Assembly: GCA_029379225.1 (NCBI GenBank)
Contig: JAQYWR010000038.1
Coordinates: forward strand, 22,975 to 82,430
Direction of reading: 5' to 3'
DNA from: Nostoc sp. S4
GTDB taxonomy: Bacteria > Cyanobacteriota > Cyanobacteriia > Cyanobacteriales > Nostocaceae
DNA length: 59,456 nt
Both the position numbers and the translations under genes were made by a program. Below, piece by piece: positions 35,048-44,252 of this stretch; the stretch's first letter is position 1; the number at the start of each line of letters is the position of its first letter. The notes below the pieces were generated by a model. It was not told the origin of the DNA. It searched no databases and saw only the letters and a list, made by a program, of their open reading frames with translations.

Positions 35048-35908
35048 TTATGTAACAATAAAATTAGCTGATAATAAAATTTGATAAAGATTAACATCCG
35101 TTTCAACTAAGCAAGCATGACCGCTATTAGGTAGAGTTATTATTTGAGAATTAGGGAAAATATTACTTAAACGTTGTGCCTCTGCTTGTGAAGGTAAGAG
35201 TCGGTCATTTTTACTTGCAATCAGTAAGACAGGTTGAGTAATTTTAGATAACTTTTTTTCATCAATATCAAATTCTCTCATTAAAGATAGACGCTGATTA
35301 GCAGTATTTTTTGGTGCAGAAGTGGTGGATTTTAAAAGTGCTTGGCTAGCAGCAGGTGAAATTCGATTTAAATTGGCTAGAAAAGGTAAAGATATTAATG
35401 AAGAAATTTTATAAAAGAAATTAGGTGTGTAAGGAAACAACAGCGAACCCAAATTTAGCCAAGGTACTCTATGAAATGAAGAAGCAGAATTGATTATAAT
35501 AATATTTGTAAATAGTTGAGGAAATTTCTCTAAAACTTTTAGAGCCAAGCAACCACCGAATGATTCTGCACAGAGATAGACAGGGGATGTCTGACTACAA
35601 TCCACTTCTTTACCAGACGCTACGCGTAGCTTGCTTCCCCGTAGGGGTACGTGTCTGTGCGGTACTTTTTCTAGTTCTATCTCGGTTAAATTTACCACTT
35701 GTTCTGTAATTTTATCCCAACTTGTTAGCTCGTCAGGTGGAATCACAAAACAACGTACATCAAAAGCAGCTTTTAAACTTGCTGTTTGCATATACATTAG
35801 TTCTTTTCCAGTCTCATCCATCCCTGGTAGAAATACAAAAAGTGGATAACTAGGATTAGATGGCTGGGTAGTTAAAAAATAAGGATGACTGCGAATTTTA
35901 GATGACAT
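35048..35908 (-). CDS. Alpha/beta-hydrolase, phytyl ester synthase-like
   Basis: A 286-residue protein with LFVFLPGMDETGKELMYMQ (oxyanion region), the nucleophile elbow CAESFGGCLAL, the strand PVLLIASKNDRLLP with the acid Asp, and NSGHACLVE with the catalytic His. The order and the MDETG/ESFGG motifs resemble the hydrolase half of plant PES1/2 and cyanobacterial acyltransferases; the acyltransferase half is absent. Residues ~82-105 are an in-frame insertion coded by a palindromic intergenic repeat, placed just before the nucleophile strand. Activity on fatty-acid esters is inference. Confidence 0.8.
   Translation of the reverse strand: MSSKIRSHPYFLTTQPSNPSYPLFVFLPGMDETGKELMYMQTASLKAAFDVRCFVIPPDELTSWDKITEQVVNLTEIELEKVPHRHVPLRGSKLRVASGKEVDCSQTSPVYLCAESFGGCLALKVLEKFPQLFTNIIIINSASSFHRVPWLNLGSLLFPYTPNFFYKISSLISLPFLANLNRISPAASQALLKSTTSAPKNTANQRLSLMREFDIDEKKLSKITQPVLLIASKNDRLLPSQAEAQRLSNIFPNSQIITLPNSGHACLVETDVNLYQILLSANFIVT
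35613..35666. repeat. Palindromic repeat inserted in-frame in the hydrolase gene
   Basis: It contains GACGCTACGCGTAGC and CCCCGTAGGGG, two self-complementary blocks of a repeat type otherwise seen between genes here (for example near 8150 and 32890). The host frame continues on both sides, adding roughly 20-25 residues (PHRHVPLRGSKLRVASGK). Confidence 0.75.
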
Positions 35909-36124
35909 AACTAGGACTAACGTTGATAACCAAGATGATAATTTATATCGGTTATCAAAGAATTGAACTAACCTATATGACTACGGCTATAACTCCAGTA
36001 GAAAATAGAGTTGTTGGACTATATGACATACGTATTTAGAAATTTAGAAACTATAGTATTGATATTGCTATAGTTTCTTATCGTCCTCTAGAAAGATATA
36101 AATGCTAGTCGTTTTGAGTAGGTC

Positions 36125-36583
36125 TTAGCTAAATCGACAAGATTGCTCACTAGTCGGAGTTTCGTCGAGTTGCACCATTATCAAAACAGCTGGCTCATCG
36201 CCTACCGTTCCAGATAAGTGACCCTTATGACCTTGTGCGTCGGGTTTCGTACCTTGGTCTTCTCCAAAGGAAATTTCGCCAGGTCCCATTTCTACTCGTT
36301 GGCCGTCCATAGTCTCCACAAACCAACGTCCCGACAGAGGGATGATCCATTGGGGTTTCGGGTTCTCATGCCAGTTTCCAACCCATCCCACAGGTAGCAC
36401 AGTAAAGCTGATTGTCGCACCAGACTGCTTCAAATTAGAAAGCCACTGGGGCGAGGTATCTGGGGCTATGCCTTTTTGAATGAAGTCCTGAATTTGGCAA
36501 CGGGACTGGTGGCTTACACCGTCTTGGTCTATCCAGACGTGCCAATAATCAATTGTTGGCTTGGGCGATTGGTTATTCTGCAT
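36125..36583 (-). CDS. Cupin-domain protein
   Basis: A 152-residue protein with LPVGWVGNWHENPKPQWIIPLSGRWFVETMDGQRVEMGPGEISFGEDQ, a cupin motif 1 with His (WHENP) and the GPGEI turn, then a second half with GHKGHLSG. It likely binds a metal ion and a small acid or sugar. I chose the ATG at 36583, preceded by AAAAGGAGCTATCTTT; an upstream ATG adds 25 unrelated residues. It lies downstream of the GH15 gene and the oxidase relic on the same strand. Confidence 0.78.
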   Translation of the reverse strand: MQNNQSPKPTIDYWHVWIDQDGVSHQSRCQIQDFIQKGIAPDTSPQWLSNLKQSGATISFTVLPVGWVGNWHENPKPQWIIPLSGRWFVETMDGQRVEMGPGEISFGEDQGTKPDAQGHKGHLSGTVGDEPAVLIMVQLDETPTSEQSCRFS

Positions 36584-36654
36584 AAAGATAGCTCCTTTTA
36601 ATTGCGCGCTTGTATTACAATAATCTTCAATTAATAGGTTTGTACTAAACAGTT

Positions 36655-36937
36655 TCAAGATTGGGCTAACTTAGCCGCTTGATTGAGGGTGATTTTAGGA
36701 GGCAAAAGTGGCTCGTAGGGGTCAACGATCGCCTCGATAATTACTGGCGGTGTAGTTAGTGCTTGGTCAAGAATATCACCACAAGTTGCGGGGGCATCAA
36801 TGGTAAAGCGGCGTTGCACCGCAAGGACGAGCATAGGCAGCATAATCCATCGGTTGCAGTTCGCCAGCATATTTGGGATTGCCCAAGAATACCATCTGTT
36901 CCGACTTAATCTGACCCAAGGAGTTGGGTTTGATGGT
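36655..36937 (-). pseudogene. C-terminal relic of a thiamine-diphosphate-dependent oxidase (pyruvate oxidase type)
   Basis: One frame reads LGQIKSEQMVFLGNPKYAGE then LQPMDYAAYARPCGA. After a frameshift near 36815 a second frame reads FTIDAPATCGDILDQAL, then PPVIIEAIVDPYEP, LPPKITLNQAAKLAQS and a stop. Together these are the last ~90 residues of the PoxB/acetolactate-synthase-like family (TPP-binding domain end). The rest of the gene is gone; the relic abuts the stop of the GH15 gene. A 124-codon open frame over this segment is therefore not a real gene. Confidence 0.85.
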
Positions 36938-39334
36938 CTACTCAACTGTAACTGTGTAATTACGCCCTTCCCATTTACTGCTTTCAATCCAGAAAAAGGT
37001 AAAGGTGATTGGCTGTTGCTGATTATCATAAATAGAAATATCTACAAAATTTACTCCTAATTTTGTGGAAGTAGAAAGCGTATCTTTTACAGTTTGCCAA
37101 TTATCTTGTGACCAGTGCAACTCAAAAGATGCTAAAGCATTAATTCGCAGTGTATAACCTCTTTGAACTTTGTCTATTTGACGATTAAATTTCCAAATTT
37201 CTAATAATTTACATTGGTTTCTTTCGCCTAAATATCGATTCGCCACCTCTGGAATTAAATCAAATACCTGACCGTCATGAGTTGACCGTAGCAGCTTGAT
37301 ATACTCTGCGTGTGCCCACATCAACGGCATTGCTGAACCTGTTGGTCTTCCTAAATACATATGGATATCAGGTTTATCTTCTTCATCCCAAATCTGTTCT
37401 GGTAACAAACAAGTGTCTGAAGCAAATCCCTCCATCGCTTTAATATATGTTTTGATATCGCCACCAGCAGCTAATTCATAATGTCCTCGTTCTGCTGCTA
37501 AAAGAGGCCAAGCACGTCCTTTGCCCCAACCAGTATAAGGAGTTCCGTCTTCTTGCTGACCGTAGCCGTCGTGGTTGTAACGATGCCAACAAGGCCCAAC
37601 AGGTGTATCTACTTTCAAGATTGCATCGATTACTTTCACAGAATCAACGATAATCGGGTCATCAGGTTTACGAATTCCGTAACGCACCAATTGCAAAAAC
37701 CCGCCATCAACAATTTCCTTTGCCGGAAATTCTGCTGATTCATCAGGTGAATGATTTTTGATAAAAATAGTTCCTTGGTTAGGATTTTCGTTGGGTTGAG
37801 GATTATCAATATCTGAAGGAGTAATCCGAATATAATGGCGTTTGATGCCAGGAACTAAAGTACCTTCAGTAGTAACTGTCCAAGCTTCAAGGTGAGATTC
37901 TAAAAAATCGGCGTATTCTTCAATAAATTGTGCTGTTACTTCATCTCCATATTCACGAGCAAATTCAGCAGCACAAATCAGGGCGGCAATATTAGATGCC
38001 AGTGTTGATGGTGAATAACCACTGTTTTCTTCCCATCGTTCTTGTTGCGTAGCAGGGCCGTATCGGATCAGATAACCCGTTGCCCGCAGAACCATTGGAT
38101 AGACATCGAAGTTTGAGCAAGCTTTTTCCTGATGCAATAGCCGCGCTAGGAGAATCGGAAACGCTACCTCATCAAGCTGGATACCTTTCCAGTAAGGTTC
38201 GCCATCAACCCAAAAATTTTGGGCAAAACCCCCGTCTTCCTGTTGACTGGTGGCTAGATAAATAAGCGATCGCACTGCTGTATCTGTTTTACCAGCAGCT
38301 ACTAACGCTGCAACACTGCTGACCATATCCCGCGTCCAGACAAGGTGATATCCGCCTTGGTCTTGGTCGTTCTTGGCTTCACCCCAAGGGATAGCCATAG
38401 ATGCAATTAAAGCACCTGGATAAGCTTTGTCTTCATGAGCTAAAAGCAGACTAATACTATTGTGATACAACTTCCCTCGATCGTAAGAAATATCTTCTAA
38501 TGAGTGGACGCTGTTACGCGATCGCTTCCACTGTTCAAGATAGTCTTGCTTCTGCTTTTGAAAAGGCACGTTGAGCGACTGAAGCAATGTAGAAATTGCA
38601 TTGTGCAGGTTTGTACCAAATGCCAGCCCTAAAGTAAACTCTTTACTCTCATCTAGATTTAGTTCTCCAGTCAAAGCCAGATTGCCATCCAAAGCACTGT
38701 CAAACTCCCAATCCATTTGGAAATTGTCTGCTAAATCTGTCCAACCATCACTTTCACCGACGTAGCCACAGGAAAGACGTTTAAAGGGAATTGTTGCACC
38801 TAAGGCCAGCCACGTTCCTTTTTTCTCAGCCGTGAGAATATGATATCCGCCAACTTCTACAGCGTAACCATTATTACCTCTACCTCCAACTTCTAAATGC
38901 GGCGCACACAAAGCGTATAACTGGAGTTGGGAAATAAACTCACGCTCTCCTGTTAATTTTGTGTATTGTAAAATACAGGATAAATGTGGGTCAGCAATTA
39001 CTTCCTTAATCACGGCATAACGCCCTTGTGGATCGGAATTAGTAATGCGGTATCCTAAACCATCAGTCCACATAAATTCCATTTTTGATTCGAGATCGCG
39101 TTGTTCTTCATGGAAAAAGCTTTTCCCATCAGAAACTAGATACTGTAAATCCCGAATTTGGGGTCGGTCTACTGTAGGATAGTAGACTTCGGTAACGATA
39201 CCGTTCCAAATAGTAAACCAAACGCGACTGGAGGTAGAGTAAGCTGTTCCGACTCCATCTTTACTAGCATGAGTCCATCGAGGATCGATACCCGGTGAGC
39301 CAAAAGCCTGTCCTTGACTAAGAATTTTTACCAT
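36938..39334 (-). CDS. Glycoside hydrolase family 15 (glucoamylase/glucodextranase-like)
   Basis: A 798-residue protein. Residues ~1-275 form the N-terminal beta-sandwich found in prokaryotic GH15 enzymes (FGSPGIDPRWTHASKDGVGTAYS). The catalytic (alpha/alpha)6 barrel spans ~285-690 with HLVWTRDM (330-337), the general-acid region RWEENSGYSPS (433-443) and the general-base LPEQIWD (644-650). A C-terminal beta domain follows. No signal peptide is seen, so it is probably cytoplasmic. It should release glucose from alpha-1,4-glucans or maltodextrins. It clusters with a debranching-type enzyme and glucose-dehydrogenase-like SDR. Confidence 0.92.
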   Translation of the reverse strand: MVKILSQGQAFGSPGIDPRWTHASKDGVGTAYSTSSRVWFTIWNGIVTEVYYPTVDRPQIRDLQYLVSDGKSFFHEEQRDLESKMEFMWTDGLGYRITNSDPQGRYAVIKEVIADPHLSCILQYTKLTGEREFISQLQLYALCAPHLEVGGRGNNGYAVEVGGYHILTAEKKGTWLALGATIPFKRLSCGYVGESDGWTDLADNFQMDWEFDSALDGNLALTGELNLDESKEFTLGLAFGTNLHNAISTLLQSLNVPFQKQKQDYLEQWKRSRNSVHSLEDISYDRGKLYHNSISLLLAHEDKAYPGALIASMAIPWGEAKNDQDQGGYHLVWTRDMVSSVAALVAAGKTDTAVRSLIYLATSQQEDGGFAQNFWVDGEPYWKGIQLDEVAFPILLARLLHQEKACSNFDVYPMVLRATGYLIRYGPATQQERWEENSGYSPSTLASNIAALICAAEFAREYGDEVTAQFIEEYADFLESHLEAWTVTTEGTLVPGIKRHYIRITPSDIDNPQPNENPNQGTIFIKNHSPDESAEFPAKEIVDGGFLQLVRYGIRKPDDPIIVDSVKVIDAILKVDTPVGPCWHRYNHDGYGQQEDGTPYTGWGKGRAWPLLAAERGHYELAAGGDIKTYIKAMEGFASDTCLLPEQIWDEEDKPDIHMYLGRPTGSAMPLMWAHAEYIKLLRSTHDGQVFDLIPEVANRYLGERNQCKLLEIWKFNRQIDKVQRGYTLRINALASFELHWSQDNWQTVKDTLSTSTKLGVNFVDISIYDNQQQPITFTFFWIESSKWEGRNYTVTVE

Positions 39335-39719
39335 GATTTATGGTTTTGGAAATACTGTAGATGATTAATAATTAGCGTTGCTGAGTGAAAGTATGAATTT
39401 GCCTCACGCACAGACCCAAAGAAAGAGCCTAAAATTAAAACTTTTAGTGAGAATTACACAACAGAAATTATTCTTCTGCCTCCTGCCTCAAAACCTATGA
39501 CTTTGTGCTTCATGCAAACGAAAACTGCTATAAAATTCAACAATTAAACATTTTAAACTCTTATTCTTTATATCTCTGTTTTTACAAGTTATGATGCCTA
39601 CAGCAAGCCGAGAAAGGCGCGTCTTTGGAGGAAACCTCCGCTTATACTTATCGCTGCGCCTCTTTGGGAGACAAAACAATATTTATAAAGGGGCGTTATT
39701 AATTTTGTCATCAACTTAT
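39335..39719. other. Intergenic region with repeat fragments
   Basis: It holds a partial family B element (39471-39532) and the GGAGG-AAA-CCTCC palindrome at 39627-39639. No gene is seen. Confidence 0.6.
39471..39532. mobile_element. Partial MITE-like element, family B, copy 3 (right end only)
   Basis: CTGCCTCCTGCCTCAAAACC, then TTTGTGCTTCATGCAAACG and CTGCTATA match the right half of copy 2. The left half is not recognisable. Confidence 0.6.
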
Positions 39720-40655
39720 CTAGTAACTTTGCGAAGATTTGCGAGTAGCAGCTAAAGATTTAGCTTCAATAAAAATTTGTTTGATTTCAGGATGTTTTTT
39801 ACTAATTTTTGCTTCTAAACTCTCTACAGTTAATGCTATTTCTTCTCCTGTAAGATTTTTAGAGAATTGAATTTCTAAGTTGAGTAATACTTCTTGAGGA
39901 GCAAGTTGCATTGTTAGTATACGTATGACTTCTTGCACTCTTGGTTCTGTTTTTGCCAAATTACGGATATTAGCTATAGTTTGAGGATTAGCACTTTCGC
40001 CAACTAATAATCCTTTACTTTCCCTAGCTAGCAGTACTGCCACTACAGCTAAGATAATACCAATAATAATCGAGGCAATACCATCCAAATAAACATTATT
40101 AAATAAATGTCCTAAGAAGATTCCCAGGAAGGCAACGATTAAACCTAAAATTGCCGCAGTGTCTTCAAATAATACAGTGAAGACTGTCGGGTCTTTGCTG
40201 TTTTTGATTGCTTGCCAAAATTTTTGTTTACCTTTAGTTGGTAAAAATTCTCTTAAAGCTACAGTCCAAGAAAAGCCTTCAAGTATAATTGCTATACCCA
40301 ATACAATATAATTCCACATTGGATCTTCTAAAGGACTGGGGTTAGTTAAATGAATAATGCCTTCATAAATTGACATTCCGCCACCAATAGCAAAAATCAG
40401 GATAGCAACGATTAAAGTCCAGAAGTAAAGTTCTTGTCCGTAACCAAAGGGATGGCTATCATCTGCTGGCTTTTGACTCATGCGAAGTCCTAGCAGCAGT
40501 AACAGTTGGTCGCCAGTATCTACAATTGAATGAATCCCTTCAGATATCATGGCAGAACTGCCAGTAATAGCGGCAGCGATGAATTTAGTAATTGCGATCG
40601 CTAAGTTAGACCCCATCGCCGCAAAGATTGTTTTTTTCGATGAATCAGTTGCCAT
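39720..40655 (-). CDS. Cation diffusion facilitator (CDF) transporter
   Basis: A 311-residue protein with about six membrane segments. TM2 holds SEGIHSIVDTGDQ (His and Asp ligands), TM5 holds LFEDTAAILGLIVAF (Glu/Asp), and DGIASIIIGIILA follows. A soluble C-terminal domain (RNLAKTEPRVQEVIRI, LNLEIQF) completes the CDF layout. CDF proteins export Zn, Co, Fe, Mn or Cd against protons. The HD/ED arrangement differs from the HD/HD of typical Zn exporters. It lies 40 bp after the permease gene, so they are probably co-transcribed. Confidence 0.88.
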   Translation of the reverse strand: MATDSSKKTIFAAMGSNLAIAITKFIAAAITGSSAMISEGIHSIVDTGDQLLLLLGLRMSQKPADDSHPFGYGQELYFWTLIVAILIFAIGGGMSIYEGIIHLTNPSPLEDPMWNYIVLGIAIILEGFSWTVALREFLPTKGKQKFWQAIKNSKDPTVFTVLFEDTAAILGLIVAFLGIFLGHLFNNVYLDGIASIIIGIILAVVAVLLARESKGLLVGESANPQTIANIRNLAKTEPRVQEVIRILTMQLAPQEVLLNLEIQFSKNLTGEEIALTVESLEAKISKKHPEIKQIFIEAKSLAATRKSSQSY

Positions 40656-40695
40656 GACGTAAGTATTAGCTCTGAAGATACTTATAATTTTATAC

Positions 40696-41934
40696 CTAAA
40701 TAGGTAACTTTCTCACAGATTTTCTGATTTTGGCGATCGCATAATGCATATTATGATGATGTTCGCTATGTTCTTGTTGACTGTCATTGTCCATCATTCG
40801 CAGCATATTAGGGCCACCAGTTTTGAAGAACCGCATAACTAATAAAACTGCTAAAGCCAAAAACAAAATATTCAATACTGTAGTGTAGTTAAATCTGATA
40901 GATGCCTCAACTACTTTGGCTTTGTGTTCTTGTGGTATTAACCCCAAAACCTGGAACAAAATTTCAACGATCAGTGCTGCACTTACCATTGCTGTGTAGA
41001 AAGCAATGAATAAAAATGTGCTAACTTTCAGTCCGTAATATTTGCGGTAAATGTCTAAAATTGGCAGTACAATCAAGTCAGCAAAAATGAATGCTACTAC
41101 GCCTCCGAAGCTAATACCTCCATTCCACAGCACAGCTGCTAGAGGGACATTGCCTACAGAACAAACGAAAGAGAAGATTGCTACAATTGGGCCGACAATC
41201 GGCCCCCATAATTTTGACCATATCGGGTGATTGGTAACAAAGAATGCTTGCCAAAATTCATTAGGTATCCAAGCAGCCAAAGCACCTGCAATCACTAATC
41301 CTAGTGCAATATCTAACCATACCGAAACCCAGTCCATCACAAAGTAATGGCTAATCGCTGTAAACCCTTGCTGAGAAAAAATCCTTTGCCAGATGGAACC
41401 TTCTGTCATCGACATATTCATGTTGGCATGTCCTTCCATTTTGCCAGAGAGTCCGCGGTTTGCCTGTTGTTTAGCTGCTTGCACTAGCTTGGATTTCAGG
41501 AATACTTTAAATATAAACACCAATATTGCAATCATTAACAGTCCGCCGACAAACTCAGCTAGAGTAAATTGCCACCCCATTAATACTGCCAAGATAATGC
41601 CCAGTTCAATTACTAAATTAGTTGAGGCAAACTGAAATGCTATTGCGGCTGTAAAGTTTCCGCCTTTGCGAAAGATGGAACGCGCAAGGGCAACAGAAGC
41701 ATAAGAACATGAGGATGAAGCCGCACCTAAACCACAAGCTACTGCGATCGACTTTGGTGATGCATCTGGGAGTAGCCGACTCATTTCCCCTTTAGAAATT
41801 ACTGCTTGAACAATGCCTGATAGTGTAAAACCTAGAATTAGCGCCCAGAGAATTTCCCAGAACATGGAGAATGTCATGTTGAGTGCTAAAAAAATTCCAT
41901 TTATCGGGTCGGTAAAAGGGTTAATACTATGCAT
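40696..41934 (-). CDS. Permease of the YraQ/ArsP (DUF318) family
   Basis: A 412-residue membrane protein with about 8-10 hydrophobic segments in two halves. Family signatures are GLGAASSSCSYASVALARSIFRKG in the first half and CSVGNVPLAAVLWNGGISFGGVVAFI in the second, both with a Cys in a Ser/Gly-rich loop. A Met/His-rich loop (GHANMNMSM) lies between the halves and a His-rich tail (EHSEHHHNMHY) at the end, suggesting metal contact. Start at the ATG at 41934; a TTG three codons upstream is less likely. It sits between the debranching-type gene and the CDF gene. Confidence 0.85.
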   Translation of the reverse strand: MHSINPFTDPINGIFLALNMTFSMFWEILWALILGFTLSGIVQAVISKGEMSRLLPDASPKSIAVACGLGAASSSCSYASVALARSIFRKGGNFTAAIAFQFASTNLVIELGIILAVLMGWQFTLAEFVGGLLMIAILVFIFKVFLKSKLVQAAKQQANRGLSGKMEGHANMNMSMTEGSIWQRIFSQQGFTAISHYFVMDWVSVWLDIALGLVIAGALAAWIPNEFWQAFFVTNHPIWSKLWGPIVGPIVAIFSFVCSVGNVPLAAVLWNGGISFGGVVAFIFADLIVLPILDIYRKYYGLKVSTFLFIAFYTAMVSAALIVEILFQVLGLIPQEHKAKVVEASIRFNYTTVLNILFLALAVLLVMRFFKTGGPNMLRMMDNDSQQEHSEHHHNMHYAIAKIRKSVRKLPI

Positions 41935-41982
41935 TTTTATCAATCTCTATCTCGAGCGCAAGAGTTTTATACCAATTCTTAA

Positions 41983-44103
41983 TTAAGTAGAAAATTGTAA
42001 TTCGCCATCTTGATGAGTAATTTCCCATCGCGTTTGTTCTCCCTCCCTCCAAAAACGCAATGATACATTAGCGTCTCCCACGGATAAATTTATCAGTTCT
42101 AAATCTGGCAAGCACTCTAGGAGATTAGGCTTTAGCTTTAAGTTTCGCTGTGGTGCATTGGCTTCGAGTCCTAAAATGGTGCGAATGAGTAAGAGAATCG
42201 AGCCAGCAGCCCAAGCTTGAGGTATATTAGCATCTGGATAAGGTACGGGAAAGTTATTCTCTTGGCGTTCAATTCCCGCAAACAATTCTGGCATCCGCCC
42301 AGATTGAAAATAACTAGCAGCAGTAAAAATACCCTCGGCGATGCGGTTAGCTTCTTCGTGGTAGCCGTAACGTTTTAAGCCGGCGGCAATAATGGAGTTG
42401 TCGTGAGGCCATACACTACCCCGTTGATAACTAATCGGATTATAAGCTGGATTTTGGGCGCTAAGAGTCCGCACACCCCAACCACACCACATATCTGGTT
42501 GAAAAAGTCGCAGGGCCAGCTTTTTCGCTCGTTCTTGGGGTACGATACCAGACCATAATAGATGTCCAGGATTTGAGGTAATCGATTGAATTTGCTGCTT
42601 GTTGTTATCTAAGCCAAGACAGTAAAAGCCTTCTGATTCCATCCAGAATTGTTCATTGAATCGTTGATAAAGTGATTCTGCTTTTTGTCTTAGGTTTTGC
42701 GATCGCTCTTTTTCTCCCCACACATCATAAATTAGAGCTGCTTTGAGCCAAGCATCGTATACGTAGCCTTGTACCTCACATAAAGCTATTGGCGGATCGA
42801 CTAACTTGCCATTCGGATAAACCATTGAGTCACCCGAATCTTTCCAGCCTTGATTGTCTAATCCTTTTGGCGAACGAGTTAAATATTCCACAAACCCGTC
42901 TCCATCAAAGTCGCCATATTTATCGATCCATGTCAGTGCTTTCTCTAATGGCGATCGACATTCATTCAGCATATCGATGTCGGCGTTCCAAGAATAAGTT
43001 TCAGCTAAAGTAACAATCCAGAGAATGGTAGTATCTACCGTTCCATAGTAAGGATAGTAAGGCAACTGTTTGATTTTAGTTAGCTCGTCTTCGCGCAATT
43101 CATGTAGCATTTTGCCTGGTTGGGCATCCCGCCAGTCATCTATCTCAGTTGCCTGTAGTTGAGCTAGTCTGATCAGCGTACCACGGGCAAAATCGCGATC
43201 GACTGCGATCGTTTGCAAGCTAGTAATTATAGAGTCTCGTCCAAAGACAGCCACAAACCAAGGAATACCAGCCGCAGGCATCCAAAATTGCTGTTCGTTG
43301 TCATTTACTTCAATCCGCAGCGCTCCCATATCAATAAGCGCCTGCTGATAAAATCCTTGAATCTCCGCATTAGACGATCGCAACTGTGTCGCATGAGTCA
43401 GAAATTCATCCCTAATCTTTCCAGCTTTTGTATTGTGAGACACACTACAGGTTGCTTGAGGTTTGAGGATATTTCCGTTGGCTTTGGCTGTAAAGTTGAT
43501 ACAGGTATGCCATGTTTCGCTAGGAGGTATTGCCACATCAAACATTAAACGACCGTTAGCATATCTTGTTGTTGAACTTGTACAGACAGTCTCAGTTATA
43601 ATACCTCGTAAAAAAGAATCATTTCGGTACTCAGTAGAGAGTATTCCATCTTTCCATATGGTTGCTGTCTCTCCTCGTGTGAGAATGTTCTTTGCTTTCA
43701 CCTCAAAGATATCTGCAAAATCCGAACGAATTGCTAGCATCAGTTGAAACTCAACTGGTTCTAAGTGATAGTTTGTGATATCGATATCTTCGTGCATCCC
43801 CCCTACAATGTCACGCCGGATGGTTACAAGCAAACTACCATAAGGTAAAATGCCCTTGACAGTAGTAAATTGCGGATTGGTAAATTGGTAAAGCGCACTA
43901 TGATGCGTGATGTTACTAGAAGCTAGCAATATCAGTGGATAACGATTAAGAGAAATCTCGTAGTAAGAAATTAAGCGCGTATCACCAACGAAAAAGCCTT
44001 GAGCTTGATTGTCATCGATGGAACCATCACTAGCTGTAACTAAAAATGAAGAACCATCGTTAATCGTTATTAAACCAGAATTGACAATAACTTTTGTAGG
44101 CAT
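41983..44103 (-). CDS. Amylo-alpha-1,6-glucosidase-type glycogen debranching protein
   Basis: A 706-residue protein. The N-terminal ~200 residues (TINDGSSFLVTASDGSIDDNQAQGFFVGDTRLISYYEI) match the GDE N-terminal domain. The (alpha/alpha)6 barrel follows with GIPWFVAVFGRDSIITSLQ, NQGWKDSGDSMV and SYQRGSVWPHDNSIIAAGLKRYG, typical of this glucosidase clan. It should hydrolyse branch or short alpha-glucosidic linkages in the cytoplasm. Same strand as the SDR upstream (149 bp gap) and the permease downstream (48 bp gap). Confidence 0.88.
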   Translation of the reverse strand: MPTKVIVNSGLITINDGSSFLVTASDGSIDDNQAQGFFVGDTRLISYYEISLNRYPLILLASSNITHHSALYQFTNPQFTTVKGILPYGSLLVTIRRDIVGGMHEDIDITNYHLEPVEFQLMLAIRSDFADIFEVKAKNILTRGETATIWKDGILSTEYRNDSFLRGIITETVCTSSTTRYANGRLMFDVAIPPSETWHTCINFTAKANGNILKPQATCSVSHNTKAGKIRDEFLTHATQLRSSNAEIQGFYQQALIDMGALRIEVNDNEQQFWMPAAGIPWFVAVFGRDSIITSLQTIAVDRDFARGTLIRLAQLQATEIDDWRDAQPGKMLHELREDELTKIKQLPYYPYYGTVDTTILWIVTLAETYSWNADIDMLNECRSPLEKALTWIDKYGDFDGDGFVEYLTRSPKGLDNQGWKDSGDSMVYPNGKLVDPPIALCEVQGYVYDAWLKAALIYDVWGEKERSQNLRQKAESLYQRFNEQFWMESEGFYCLGLDNNKQQIQSITSNPGHLLWSGIVPQERAKKLALRLFQPDMWCGWGVRTLSAQNPAYNPISYQRGSVWPHDNSIIAAGLKRYGYHEEANRIAEGIFTAASYFQSGRMPELFAGIERQENNFPVPYPDANIPQAWAAGSILLLIRTILGLEANAPQRNLKLKPNLLECLPDLELINLSVGDANVSLRFWREGEQTRWEITHQDGELQFST

Positions 44104-44172
44104 AGAAGTTAGGAGTTAGGAGTTAAAAGGTAAAGGGACACCAAAGCGAAGGAGCAGAGGGGCAAAGAAGTA

Positions 44173-44220
44173 GGGGAGGGGAGCAGAGGAAGTAAATTCT
44201 TCCTTGTCTCCCTCATCCCC
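44173..44220. repeat. G-rich/C-rich hairpin
   Basis: GGGGAGGGGAGCAGAGGAAG pairs imperfectly with CTTCCTTGTCTCCCTCATCC around a short loop. It lies between the SDR stop and the debranching gene start and may weaken or fold the mRNA there. Confidence 0.55.
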
Positions 44221-44252
44221 TAGTCCTCCGTCCCCAATCCCTAGTCCTTTTT

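Noticed and set aside
36655..37029. An intact 124-residue gene
   Set aside because: Only its second half resembles a protein family and the matching first half is in another frame, so it is a relic; its start also overlaps the GH15 gene.
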